From Otis tarda (lineage: Eukaryota; Chordata; Aves; Otidiformes; Otididae): 64,000 nucleotides of DNA. Position numbers and translations under genes: made by a program. A model generated the notes under the pieces. It was not told the DNA's origin, did no database searches, and was given only the letters and a program-made list of their open reading frames with translations. The stretch is taken from positions 143,915,053 to 143,979,052 of the forward strand of contig CM048552.1 of assembly GCA_026413225.1 (NCBI GenBank). Reading direction: 5' to 3'. Positions 12,602 through 26,225 of this stretch are shown in pieces (position 1 is the stretch's first letter; each line of letters opens with the position of its first letter).

Positions 12602-13779
12602 AATTTCCTTAAAATTTACTGGGAAGCTGGGAATTAGCTGGGAAGGTTTCCATATACTAGTGTCCACAAAGTATGTTTTGTTATCTAGGTGCTGTGCTAT
12701 TTTGGGTCATAAAAATGATAATCTGAAATGAAAACATCTGTTTCTTCTAGAATCTCTGACAATAACTGTTTACTTGATCAACTTTGAAGGAGAACATATT
12801 CTTAGAGATTCTAATGGAGATATTAATATATCAACTTTGTTTTATTATTTCAATTTGGCATCTCATTTCTTAAAATGTTTTATCTAATTGAAAGCAAAGT
12901 CTGTTGGACATATGTATAGTTAATTAGCTAGAAATAAAACAGGACTATTCTGCAAGCACGTAATACATATTTTAAAAATATTTTTAATATTATGGATCAG
13001 GATTTATCAAAAAAAAGGATTTAATTTTTATTTTCCATGAACATTTGATGCAGGAAGTGTAATGCCAAACTGACTAAGATTGGAACTAGCTTTCCGTTTA
13101 ATAGCTCATTTTTCTAACTGTGCTAACATAGGCATACTTACTTGAATCGACCTGGAACCTGCTACTTTATATGAAGATACAATTAATTTAGCAGCCCAGG
13201 GAAAATTTGACAGAAAATATTTGGTCTTCATGCAATTCAGGTGCCACAGTAAACACAAGAAAATCCCTGGTATGCAGAGTTACAAAATGAACCCTTGCTT
13301 TAAAAGGAGCCCAAATATCCAAGTTTAAAAAGGTTAAAAGGGTTGTTTACTGCTCTAAACATGAATAATGAATGGGATTGCTTTTCAAGTAAGTCTTAGA
13401 TATAGCGCGGGCACTTGGATGTGCTGACAGTGGGAAAGAACACACTGGTCTGGCTTATCTTTTAATTTCACTGCCATAATAGGTGACTTTTTACAAAGAG
13501 AGAGCCTGTGCTTTATGTGTCTTTATGCAAACTCATAGTGGAAGCAGGACATAATTTAACTATAGAAAAATAGGGAAAGTTGGCATAAATACCTCCAAGT
13601 TTATCTTTCTCAGTCTATTTAAACAATTTTTTAAAAAAGAGAAATTTCTTTCTTCTCAGGAGTTTTTTTGGTCTATGTCTAAAAATCTCCTTGTCTTACT
13701 GAATACAGATATCAGAGCAGGATGAGATAGACACCTCTGAAGTTTCCATTTACTGAATTGACTGGGTGTCCTTTCACTG

Positions 13780-13880
13780 CAGTGAGAATTTAGCCACCTC
13801 CCATGCAGATATCTATGTATTAGGCACCTGAGTTTAGGTGGATGAATCTGGAGCTGAATCCCACAGTCCAGGACATGTCA
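13780..13880. repeat. Old interspersed repeat, copy 2
   Basis: Carries the same 21-nt word as the copy near 10.55 kb (here 13843-13863). Just before it lies TTAGGCACCTGAGTTTAGGTGG, split by an inverted CACCT/AGGTG pair. This is consistent with a second degraded copy of the same unnamed family. The boundaries are approximate. Confidence 0.35.
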
Positions 13881-15759
13881 AGTGACTTCAGTATAATGCA
13901 GATGTTCCTGACGTTGATTAGCTGTAGCAGTGTAATCACAATTGCACGGCTAACGAAGCAGAATGCACTGAGCTCCATGATGCTGGGATTAGACTGCTAC
14001 TCGTACCTCTGCTTGCAGATGTAATGCTAGCTCAGCCCTGTACACACTGATTACATTGTGCTATGATCTTTGATGTAGCTGTGGTTACATACACCACCCA
14101 GAGAAACCTATCTTGCTGTTAAAAAAAAAAAAACAACCCCCCCAAAAAACCAAACCTCACCTTTAATGGCAGCCAGAGCAGAATGTGGAAAACCAGCAAG
14201 CCTGTGGGTTTTTTTTTTTTGCCAAAGGAATTATTTGATTCATTTCAGATTAGGGCAGATGTGTCAACTGGTGTATGTCCAGGGACAAGTACTCTGAAGC
14301 CAAACTCTGGAAAACTCAAACAGGGGCAGTGTGACCACACCCTGCAAGCACCTTCAGAGATAATGGAACAAATTCTCAAACTGGCAGGATACTTGGTTTT
14401 TCAGAAGCCCCCAGTGCTGGGGATTACCGTGTTTGGTATTTTAAGGCAACAGTTTTTACTGTAGTCCAGTAAGCCTCAGGCTCTAAGTGTACTGATGAAT
14501 GACGGAGAGTAGGGCCCATGAGCTGGATTGGCTGAAGCACAGAGGAGGTGGAACATGTGCCCTGGATGAAGGAGTTCAATATCATTCATTGTGCTGAGGC
14601 TCATGTCACATACCATTGCTCTTAAACTTATTTCTGAGATAGATGGAAATATCAGAAGCTGAATTGGTTTTGTTTTGTTGTTGTTATTTCCAAGGCTGAT
14701 CCCATCTCATTTTTAAAATCAAAACAGTGAGGACTGTGATTACTGAAATGTATACACACTGGTGGTCTAATATGTCTCAGTTGGAGCTAATGGACACTCC
14801 TCAGTGAGTTTGGAGGATGGCAGAACTAGGACAGACCATTCCCTTTTGAGAAACTCAGCTGCTGTTTATGCCTCTTTAAGGGTTAGGCATTTATGGAGCA
14901 AATATGACTTCTGCTAATGATAGTGTTAAACAAGATAAAAATATTTTCCCTGTTGTTTAATGACATTTCCAGAATCTCCTGTACATTTGTTTTATCTCTT
15001 CCTGTGAAAGAACACATTTTTTTTTCTTAATACAAACATTTAGACTGTGTGCTGTCACTGTAGGTACTGTTGGATCACACACAGAGTTTATGAGATAGTT
15101 CAGTAACGTGGCATAAGCCAGGAGGTGTTACAAGAAATCTACTGCAAGAAATTGTCTTCTGCCAGATGGTGTTGTGCCTTGCTGATAGATGATTACAAGG
15201 CTGCTTATAAAACAGCAAATGGCTTTTGGGCCATTTGTCTAGCTTTGGGACCAAAATGACCTACTTAATCTAGCAATATCTGCATCTCTTTGTTGCTGAT
15301 ACTACATTTTTTTTTCTTCCACTGCTTGTTTAATTTAAATGTAATTCATGAAAACATATATTACTAAAAATAAGATGCAGGTACATAAATTCATGAAACA
15401 GAAGTTCACTTCCCCAGACTGTAAGAGTTATCTATCACTTTCTGAGGCTAGCATAACATTTGGTAGCTAAATTGCTCTTGATTACCAGGATTGTGAATGG
15501 AGACTGTCAAGGCAAAATCTTTCGGTAGTGCAGAATATTTCATTTTTCTTTTGATATCAGCTCAGTTTGTGGAGACCACTGCGTTTCTTCTGGTAAGCAC
15601 TTCTTTTGGCTTCATTTAGAAACATATTGTGCTTCTGATTTACGGTGCACTAGTACAAAGTAGGATTATTGTGCAGGTAGTATCATGAGCATTGCCTTCA
15701 TGTGCATGTTCTCAACCCAGAGCTGCCTACTCCACCCAGGTTTGTTTTGCTAATTCATG

Positions 15760-15789
15760 CAGTTGCTGTTACCACAGTTGCTGTTACCA
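15760..15789. repeat. 15-bp perfect tandem duplication
   Basis: CAGTTGCTGTTACCA occurs twice in direct succession (15760-15774 and 15775-15789) and then continues CA. It is a recent local duplication. Confidence 0.9.
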
Positions 15790-16160
15790 CAGAGCCAAGT
15801 TCTTGCCAAGGCCCAGCACAGAAAAAAGGTGAGGTGCTGTAAAAGGGCTGATCAAAAACATGGTACCTGTCCAACCAACCTATAATCAGAATGTAAGATT
15901 GTTTAACAGTAATGAGTACAAACAATAGGGTTCAACACACCTAATTTAGGCTACGTAAGTGAGGTGTTTAACCTGCCCTATACATCCTGTGTGGTCAATA
16001 TAGACAGAAGATGTTGTACATGCCATACTGTATCTGCATGGATGCTAGCTTACCACTAAAACATCAGTAACTGTATCAAAGCTTCCACTTTCTTCAAAAG
16101 ACAACTAGTGGAGGGATGCAAAGACAGTCCTGCAATTATCAAACTTTTGGAGCTGGAGAG

Positions 16161-16184
16161 CTCAAGAAGCTTTGGCTTCTTGAG
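16161..16184. repeat. Perfect 10-bp inverted repeat, 4-nt loop
   Basis: CTCAAGAAGC (16161-16170), loop TTTG, then GCTTCTTGAG (16175-16184). The arms are exact. It has the same architecture (perfect arms, 4-nt spacer) as the hairpins at 11972 and 55702. Confidence 0.9.
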
Positions 16185-16339
16185 GCCGAAGAAAAGGAAA
16201 TTGAGAAACTGAGCTGAGAGAGCCCTAGGTTAGCATTTTAGTTATGTGTATAGGCAGGAAAGAACAATTACACAGAGCTAGTCTGCAAGAGTTTTAGATG
16301 TAGGTTGGATATGAGACTCTTAACAGAGATGTGAATCCA

Positions 16340-16830
16340 AACTGCCTAAAAGGATGTGTGAGGATAAGGAGTACAATAATACTGCTATGAAGAAAGGAAA
16401 AAAATGGAATGATTTGCAGAGGAAAAAGAATGAGAACTCTGGTGGCTGGCGTGAAGAGTAAACTGATAGCTAGACACCAGTAAAAACTTGGCAGAAGAGT
16501 GCACTGAACTTTGATTTGAAGAGTGACGTTAGCTTAATGGGAGGAAGGAGATCAGTGAATTGTCAGCACACAGAACATTGCTGGATTGTATGTAGTCTGT
16601 GGTGAAATTAGCCAGAAATGGAAGGCAAGGGAAGGGGAAGAAGAGGATCAAGGACAGCATCTCTTCAGCAAGAAGTACAGTTACGTATGAAGAGAGATCA
16701 GAGGAGATCTGGAAGACGAAGCAGCCTCCAAAGCCAAGAATAGTACAGGCAGCTGTGTCGAAACCAGTGACTCTGCTGGGAGGACAAGGAAGAAAGATTG
16801 CTTCTCATTTCACTTAAGAGGTCAGTGGAG
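16340..16830 (+). other. Purine-rich stretch, unrecognised
   Basis: The plus strand is strongly biased to A and G over nearly 500 bp. A 72-codon Lys/Arg/Gly-rich frame at 16599-16817 is a consequence of this bias. It could be a relic of an old repeat, but I cannot assign a family. No splice-site-bounded exon could be argued. Confidence 0.3.
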
Positions 16831-19800
16831 TGGACTTTATGAGAGTGATTTTGTTGGCAATAAAATGAAATGCTCTGGTATTATAAAGTATTTTTAAAGT
16901 TTCTGTCACTGACTGAAGGAAAATAAAGAAATACGCTGAGGGCCAAGCCGAGGCCTGAAATTAAATCTGCACTTGACTGTAGCAGTTTACATTACAGCTT
17001 AGCTGAGGAAAATCCAATTTCTTTGATACATATATATTTACACTAACATGAAGGAGAATTACATGACCTGCATTAGAGTTTAGAGCTGACCCCACCAAAT
17101 GCTGTGAATATTGCACAAGATTTATGCTTATTACAAGGAGAAATAGGCAGCAGGTAATTTGTAACTTTCTTGTTGCCCCTGCAGGGCTTTTTATCTTACA
17201 GGGTAAACTAATTTCCTTTCTCTGCCATAAATGCGTGTGCATGCATACCAAGGAACAGAAGCTTTACATCTCATACACTGACATTCAAAAAGCTATTGGT
17301 TAAATCTGCAAATGCTTCATGCATTTACATGGACTTTGATGTTCTGCCATTGTACTAGTCAGACGGCAGAACGTCTCCTCACTTAAATGGTTACTAAGAT
17401 TATCTCATGTTTCCAATATTGTGCAGAACATCTAGTGAGTATGTTCTGACACAAAGCATATTTAGTCAGTGTATATTCTGAAGTGCTAGCAATTAGTGTG
17501 TCAATGCATAGAAGAATTTGAAATACTAAATACGTGCTGTAGCTGATCATTAAATAAGTGACTTCAGTGACACTTCTGCAAGTTGTTTATTTCCATTGTA
17601 ACTACCACAGAACGGTATATTTGGTGCAAACTATTGATGTAGGTGCATTTAGAAAAAACCCTCAAATACTTTTTTGCATGTTTAATAATTTCAACCAAGA
17701 CGTACAAGCAGTTCACTTCTTTGTATTTTGGCAGAGATTATTCTTCATCATAAGAATAGTTTGACTTTTCAGTTATGAGGAACACTACTAGAATATAAAT
17801 TTTTTGCTTTGTGAGATTTCTGAACAGTATTCAGAATATTTAACTATTCAGAATACAGACTGCATGCAGATGTATTATCACTTTGAGTAATAATGATAAA
17901 TTATTCACTACTTCAGCAATGTTTTTGTGTTCAGTAGGTACATGCCTGAGTAGTAAACTGATTAAAATGCTCCTTGTTCTTGAACTTTGCTAGAGATCAT
18001 CTATTAAGTCATACAGCTGTTTTAAAATATTTTGGTAAATGGGACTTCACTTTTCTGTTTCTTATTAAAGTCTGAGATATATACTGTGGGAGTGTCAACA
18101 GCAGCTCACTAGCTAAAGATTGCCTTGAAATTTACAATTGAATTGGGATAATAACTTTTCTTTTTTATAACTTAATAACTGAATTTTAGTTTTTATATTT
18201 AATTTAATTCCTCAGGGATTACATGAAATTTCAAATCAAAATTTATGCTAATTCATGCTGACTTTTACCTTCACATTTCTTTTTCTTCCTCATTACCTTC
18301 CCACGCTTATAAGTATTCTGATAATAAGTTGGAGACTAGAACTATATAATGTAAGCACATGCAAAGCAAGATCCCTTTCTCTAATCATTCTTGAATTATA
18401 TCAAGGTAAGCTTTTGGCATATCTCAAGATCAGTTAGCTACTTGTAACAGGTATGTTTCAAAAAAAAAAAAAAGAACACTTTTGAAAAACTCTTTGTTCT
18501 AAATTTTCATCTAATTTTTCATCTGGTTTTCTGTGCAATCATACTGCTGTGAATGTGTCTCTGTGTTTCCCACTTAATAACTTCAGAATGTTCTTACCAA
18601 CTTCAAACACTTTTGACAGGGGAGACGGTGGTGGGGAAAGGGGGCTTGATTTCTCAAATATAATAAAAATCCCTGAAATGTCGTCAAAGCTGATGGCTGG
18701 GAAGAGGAAAAGAAACTCTATCAGTATTCTCATGGAGGGAAAGTGCAGTCTGAGTCCACATTTCTTTACACACTGAAAAAATCTATGCAAGTGACTGTCA
18801 TTATAAGTTATGGAAGAGAGCTTCAGCTGGAGCTTTTTACTTTGAAGGAAAGTCAATCAAACTTAAGACACAAATTGGTAGGAAATAAGACTTCATTATT
18901 TTCCAGGGTGCATAGGGCTCCTTGTGAGTAAAGGAAAGATTCATCTCACCTGACTTTTCCATTGTACAGCATTGACATCTTTATTTCCACACCCAGCTCT
19001 CATTGTAGTCGATGGAGAGAAATAACTTTTAGAAGATGATTCATTTCATCGTAACACAAACAACTAATAAAAGTTGAACGAATTCTGCCCTAGAAAGGCC
19101 AGTAGCTCAGCTGTAGTCTTGTCCAGGTGTGTCCCACAACATATGTTATTTTCTCACGTATACATGAAATGCCTTTGTAAGGAAAGCTGTGGTGAAACAG
19201 GCAAAAGAGGGTGTGGAGTGGTCTTTATTAGAGACAGCATCAAAAGGTAAATAAAAAATAATTGGAGAATGGCACACAGCAAAGCAGAGGTGATACTCAG
19301 CTCTAGGGAAATGCAGGGAAGATTATTAAGATGGAGGGACTGTGGTCAAGATCTTCTATATAAATAAACCAATGCCACTGCAATGGTGATTTGGCTACAA
19401 TGTTTTATTCATCTGCTTCTTCTTAGAGTTAAACATAAATTGATCATTGTGCCTTTGGATTTTAAACAAACAAGTAGCTGGTCAGTCACTCTACTCAGTT
19501 TCTGGTTTTGTTGCACCTAGGAGGTCATATAAAATTAATATACAGTTGTTTGTATTGAGCAAGATATATTTGAATTCTCACATATGTAATGTCATATTTG
19601 CTGGCATAAACAGGTTTTTTTATTAAAAAAAATCCTACTTTTTGCAGCTTCATATAGTTATTACATCAAGTGCCAAGTTCCTAGTTAATTACAGCATGCT
19701 CAATTTGATTAGACAATCACTATAGTTGCTGAACAAGAGTCTTATTCAGAGATTATTGAAATTAGAAAGTGATTTTCTAATTGAATAAGATACTTTAGCA

Positions 19801-21991
19801 ATTACCAGAATTAGTCAAAAAGTGCTGTATTGAGAATATTTGCTTGGGAAATTCTATATCTCTAAGCATTGTTTTGCAAAACAATTTGCAAGAGATCCAA
19901 ACACAAAGGTAACTTAAAAGTAGGAAGACACATGAAGTCTGGGAAATTCAGAGAACACTGTCAGCGTGAAGCTTTTATACATTTGCCGTATCAACCCTGA
20001 CTCATAAGCCTTCTTAAGAGAATATATTAATTCTTCTCAGCTTGAGCTTACTTTATCCCATGCTTCATGTTTACTTGACAAAGCATCATACACACATTTG
20101 GAATTATATCAGAATAATAGTTTTACACAGCATTTCATTTTCTCCGGTAATTTGATATTTTTCATAGAACTGGCAAGGTGATTTTCCCTCTGTTACTAAG
20201 TAATATGTCAAACAAACTATCCTGGTGTCTCCCAACATGATCAGAAAAAACGAGGGTTTCATATTTACATTATTTTCATTATAGTGCATTTGAAACTAGA
20301 ACTGCTCAAAGTAAATAGTGCTTTTCATGGAATAGTAAATAGATTTTTATTTTCCTGTGTAAACTAGACATTATTTCTCACAAAAAAAAAGATGTGGTAA
20401 TATTTACTTTATTCTTTGCTTTTTTATTACTTGAACTTAGCAGTGATTTTTGATAACTTCAAAAAATTGTCTTCCTGATTTTATTTACACATTATAATTA
20501 ATGCAATATTTTTGGATTTTAGTAAGGGACCAATTTTATTCTACTTGCCTTGAAAAAATCAGATAAAGAAAAAAGGAAGAATTAATCCAAGGAAAGTTTG
20601 AAAAGGAATTCTGATTCTGATTATTCTGTTTTTTTTCCTTTGTAATACAGTTTAACATGTATTACTAAATATTACTAAATAATTGTTAAAATATTTGTGA
20701 GGTTTTTTTTTTTTTCTCCTGGGTTCGTTTGTTATTAAGCCTCTTTTTTTACTACTTGTTAATAATGTAGGCTGAACAAAAACTGTTAGAGGCTCAAAAT
20801 GAAGTGGTATCCATATACATAAATTGTTACTATGGAAATTATATAAAGAATAGACTTTCTAAAGGCAAATGCCAAAAAAACCCCACCTTAACTTATTTCA
20901 ATTTCAAACAGTCAAGAAATTCTCATGTTCCATCTCTAGCACTGTAATTATATTAGTGCCAAGATTTTGTTAAGATTTTGTTTCATAATCCTACAGCTGG
21001 AATGCATCAGAATGCCTCACTGTACCTTCTGTTTCGAAGACAGGAAATTCAAAAGTCTATTGACCTTAGCTGAATAGGCCAAATTCAGAGAAATAAACTA
21101 AAATGGAAAATGCCTTAAACATATCTGAAAAAATGATCATGATATTTTAGAAAGATAATAATGTGATTCTGTTGTGGGACTTAGGGATGGTTTAGAATCA
21201 CTTGATGACACTTAAACCAACAATTTGATTGTCCAAGCTGTTATAAAGAAAATGAAACTACTAAAACAATAAATGAGGAAGACTAGGGTGGATATAGCCT
21301 TGGTGTAAATGGTTGGCCCAGGCCATCTGGTCTCCTGCATAACTCAGTTGCTGGGTAACTTCCATGACATTCCTGTGTCATTTTATGAGCTAAGTGTAGG
21401 CCCATGGAGCAATGCCAAGGTGAGTTGGTAGTGTATGCTTGCATTCCTGGAGCACCAATCCAGCTCTTCCACTGCAGAGAACGAGATGGGAGGCAGAAGT
21501 TAGTGAAGCAACCAGTTTAGTTCTCACCCACTTGATGAAAATATGAAGATAGTAAAATGTCCTTATTTTTTTTTTAGAAAAGTCTAATTTTATTCCCGTT
21601 TTTCCCTCATTTCAGTCACACTGTAATCCTTGTTCCCCATGCAGGTGTGAGTAACACTCATGATGGTGTGGGTTAGATGACAACACTGAAACTGATGTGG
21701 TCTCTCTCAAAGAAACTTCTGAAAATTTAGTGCATTTTTACGAGTTGAGAACTGGTGTTTCTCAAGCTCTGACCCTTCAATTTGAAGCACCTTAAGGGTT
21801 ATCTGCCTTCTGTAACAATTAGACAGTAAACTCCAATTAATGCTTCTGATTGACTTGCAACACCTGTGAACTGGTCAAGTAGCTAGCCCTTGTTAAAACA
21901 TCCTGCTAGAGGTACTTATCTGTCTCTCTATACTAGACTTTTTCTAGCTTGTCCATCTGTTAGGTCTCCTCTCTCATTTCACAAGAAAAGT

Positions 21992-22801
21992 TGGTATATA
22001 TTTGTGACAGTCTGGAGGAATATATTTGTATAATATTTTGTAATTTTTTTATCTAATGCTTTGTATATGGAAGCTTTAATGTGCCGAGGAACTGAGGCAC
22101 TTGGAATAGCACTTTATGTATTCTTAGTTTTCTAGTGCACATAAAATTAGACCTGTGGTTAATAAAACCTTTCCTTGTAGTGACCACACAAGAGCTCTGT
22201 AGCTTCTCTGGGGTAGGAAGACCTGTACACTGCGGTGCACCATGATGGCAAGGGAGAGCTTGGGAGGTTCCAGCTGCCCCCTTATTTGCTTTTGGTTGAT
22301 GTTTCATTGTGGACTGGAGAGTGCACCCTACTCAAATGAAAATCCCCACTCTCTGTTCTTCTCTTAGACTGGGTGGCCTAAACCATTAGGTTTGTGCCTT
22401 GCAACATCAACAACCTTTTTTCAGGAGGCATCTACTGAGTTCATAATGAAGAATAATCATTAGTGCACAGGAAACATCCTTCTACTTTTTAATTCCAAAT
22501 GCAATTACATTGCTCCTTTGTCCTGGTAAACTCCTGTACATGAATTCTCTATCATCCCATTATATGGCACATAAATGGGAGTCTCAAAGCAGGGAGAAAG
22601 AGGAGAGAGGAATAGGGTGGAACACATTCTGTCTTATGTAGCACCTGGTTATTTAGCAAAGTCCAGGGCTTTTAAAATAGTTGAGAGTGGTCTACTGGAA
22701 TTACTAAAGGACTGACTGATTAATTGCTACTGTAAAATGTAATTTTCTTTTAATCTTGTGCTTTAATCAAAATAAAAGCATATTGGAAAAAAAAAAAAAG
22801 A
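21992..22801 (+). pseudogene. Possible poly(A)-tailed retrocopy (mRNA 3' end)
   Basis: AATAAA at 22771-22776 is followed 10 nt later by a 13-nt A run (22787-22799), the arrangement of a polyadenylated transcript end copied into DNA. Directly after the A run, 22802-22814 reads CACGAAGAAAAGT. A near match, CACAAGAAAAGT, lies at 21980-21991, which could be an imperfect target-site duplication bounding an ~800-bp insert. No coding sequence is recognisable inside, so it would be a 3'-UTR-only copy. Chance occurrence of AATAAA near an A run in AT-rich DNA is a serious alternative. A real 3' end of a host transcript with a genomic A run is another. Confidence 0.25.
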
Positions 22802-22814
22802 CACGAAGAAAAGT

Positions 22815-25800
22815 GTCCCAAGATACCCTTTGTGAGGGCTGGGATTAAGGACGTTAATGGGAATAACATTCAGGCAACTTCCATTCCTGAATCCTCACTG
22901 AGAGAACGGAAGACAACACAAAGTCAGTAAAGGTTATTTATTTTGAAACATTTTGGAACTAAAATAAATCACAATTAATTTCTGCCACATCCTTTTTCTT
23001 TGGTTTCTTTAGACTATGTAGAAAAATAAAATAGTCTAAAATTTTTTTTGTAGATACAGTTTGTTTCAAAAATAGACAAAACACTATTTTATGATAAATT
23101 TCTGTAGCAGAGAGGTTTGAACTATAAAAAGGTATTTTAACAAAAATCTGAGTAGGCCTCAAATTAGCATTTTGTAAAGCAAAAAGCATATAATAATAAA
23201 AATGCATTTACAATATGTTAAATGTTTCATAAGATACAGAAACACTAACTGTAAACATTGCAAAACCTGTTTCAGCAATCCTAATGCATTCATTTTTTCT
23301 GCAGTAAATCTCACTGGTTTTGTATAAATCTGTCTCGTTAGTAGAATATTTGTAACAGAACCATTCAAACAATTAATGAGAACAATTCACTACCAGCAGT
23401 ACTGAGGTTTATACTCACAATTGTTACGTGAGTCTCTTAAAGTACTGTCAGAGAAGATATACGTCATGGGTTTTGTCTTCTAGTCGTCCATGATGATTTT
23501 AATCTTCTTAAACTGAGACTCACAACTGCACCTCATTACATAGATGTGTGGGAGAGGAATACGTATGGCTTTCCCAAGGAGCGGAATCAATTTCATATAT
23601 GTGCATTTCCCAGACTTCAGAATGGCTTGAAGGTTTCATAACAAAACCAGAAGATATCATAACAATCCCAGATTGTTTTGAGACCTGTCTGGAGGATGTG
23701 AAGAGCAAATATATTGCTAATATATGACGATAGATCCAAGAGTGGCATGAAGTTGTGATAAGCTCAGAAAAACACTAGCAGATCATCTTGGGTCTCTATG
23801 TCACAATTTATCATGGCATGTTTTACTTCTTTAGTAAGACAGGAAGGGAACAAGTCTGTCTGTAGAGAACACCTTTCCCTAATAATGAATGGAAAGTCTA
23901 CTCTGCCTCTAGGGCTTTCGTATTAAAGCACCAGGTAATGGACTGTTAGGGACTGTTTGGGGACTCAAATAGTTTTGGCAATAAAAATAAAAAAAAATTG
24001 TCATTTATGGACCAGAAACTCATGTGAATTGAAACTATTTAAACTAAATATACCAATAAAATTTGTTAGAAGGTGTGCATATGTGAGTTTGCAAAATTTA
24101 TCTCAGCTCTAGTGAATGTAATGGTAAACAATTTGTCTAGCTGCACACTGGCAGTAACAGTAAACACTCTGTTTGCAATTCTTTGGTTTCTCTGGAGCAC
24201 AAATGTTAGAAACAAAATCAAGTATCTTGCACTGGAACACGGAGAAAAGCCATATAACTAAAGATGGAGCTGAAATTCTGTCTGTGACATATTCCTTTCT
24301 GCCAACACAGAGCATTTGAGATCACTTGTTTTCAAATAGTCATAACAATGCTGCCTGGCAAAGAATAGAGTTATTGCTTTGATGAGAAACTTCTGTAGTT
24401 TTGACAGCTCACTCTGGAGCTTTAATGTTGTGTACTGTACGTTTGTTGGGAGTATCTGTTAATGGAAAAGTGAGAAAATATACTCTTTTAAATGGACCAC
24501 ACAGATTGAATTACTGACAAAAGTAGATATAAAACAATTTAAGTTTTGAAGGGATTTGTAGATTCTAGCATTATTAAAACTGCAAAACACTTTTAGGAGG
24601 ATTTTCTAGATGGTGGGAGGCAAAACCTGACACCTTTACATTTTCTCACTTGGGATGTAATTCCCCCTAGCTCGGGTTCACTCCTAGCAGTGACTGTATG
24701 GGAAATCTTGGCATAGACTCAGACTAAACAGAATATAATGAGAAATTACTATAATTTTAGCAATCAGAAGAAAATCGGATTATAGGTTTTATTCTGTGAT
24801 TTAAATTACACAGTAACTCCTGTGTATAGTAACTAGTAGGTAGCCACATTGTAATTTTTATGTACTTCCAGACTATATGAAATTCACAGCAATTTAATGT
24901 TGAATTAATGATCACTTGCAGATTTAGCCACCTGTTTTCTGAGCTACAACAGGTGTCTGCATTTGAGGGGGTCATGGGCATGTGATAAACATTTTGAATC
25001 TGTTTTCTTAAAGCCGTTGGTAAGGTCCATACTTTCCTTTCAGGTAAACTGGATCAGTATGTCAAAGAGTTCGAATTATGGAAATGTTGACACAATGAAA
25101 ATAACAGGACACTCATAAGGTAGTCTGCACTGAAAGAAAGGGAGAGAAGAAATAGGATGACAGGAAAGTGACCACAGATATAATAAGAACAGAGAAATTT
25201 ACCAAGAGGAAAATTCCTAGTGGCTTAGAGAGTAAGACAAAGAACAAATTAAAATTCTTTACTTTCAGTTTCCATTCCTTTCCAAAGCCAAAGATAAAAG
25301 GTAAAGAATTAATCAATAGAGCTAATAAAACCAGATTTTTTTTTTCCCTAAGGAATTATGATGTTTTCTTTTTTTAACAATTAGGATAAAAAGTCAAAAT
25401 AAACTTTTGAGAAATCCTCTCCATAGGAGAATTTGGCAGGAAATAATCACAATGAAAATGAGCTATATATCAAAGAATGTTAGAATAAATAATTTACAGA
25501 CTGTTTTGGATAAATCTGAAAAAATATGGAGAGCTTCAGAAACTACAATATTCACAAGCAAGTCTTATATTTATAAAAGTAATTTTATCCTCTTCCCTTT
25601 TTTTTCCTGAAAAAAAAAAAAAGGATTTCACTGTGCTATGTAATCCTAGCTGAGGTACAGAAAATGAACTTGCTCACAGAGCTCTACTGCATGAGACTGT
25701 AACTTATGTAGACCTCTATAACTTTTGTTAGCTAATTGAGTTCTGTTCTTCATCAAGGCAAAACTGTTCTACCTTCCATTAAAAAACCACCCTTCTAGAG

Positions 25801-26225
25801 TTTGATTCATGAGAGTTATCATATATTATTTTCATTAGGATCAGTGAATATTGTGGTTATACCCTTTTGTTGAAAAGAAATATAAATTAGTTACTTTGCA
25901 AATTGAATTATGAAGCTTCATTAAAAGATTTAACTTTTCCTTCATTCACCAAGAACCTTATGTATCTTCTAAGTGTACCCACACTTAAGTCTCTTTTTTG
26001 AAGCTACTTTCAGAGGCATTTAGATGTTCTTTTAAAAATGAGCTGGTGATTATCAGACTTCCAGAGCAAAGCATCACATATGATGAGAGACTGCCCAAGA
26101 ATTAGAAGAACTATTTGTCATCTACCCTTTGTTATATATTTTCTGATTACACACCAATCTTCAGGTGTGCAGATGATGCTTTCTTATCCTGTGTTGAGTG
26201 ACAGAGTAACAAGAAGGTGGATGAG
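22815..26225. other. AT-rich single-copy stretch, no gene seen
   Basis: No exon, RNA gene or recognised repeat. Frames are all below about 85 codons. There is an A run of about 15 nt near 25608-25622 and a T run near 23041. Confidence 0.5.

Larger units (their letters stand above)
11246..13779. other. AT-rich single-copy stretch with hairpin and T tract
   Basis: No gene seen. It contains a perfect hairpin (11972-12001), a T19 run (12583-12601) and an AT-rich zone around 12.95 kb. All frames are at or below about 90 codons and unrecognised. Confidence 0.5.
13881..21979. other. Single-copy stretch, no gene seen
   Basis: No exon or RNA gene supported. Contains a 15-bp tandem duplication (15760-15789), a 10-bp perfect hairpin (16161-16184), a purine-rich stretch (16340-16830), an inverted GTTCTGCC/GGCAGAAC pair (17341-17372, 16-nt loop) and scattered A and T runs such as the one near 18462. 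The longest frame is 105 codons (18539-18856, minus) and is unrecognised. Confidence 0.5.
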
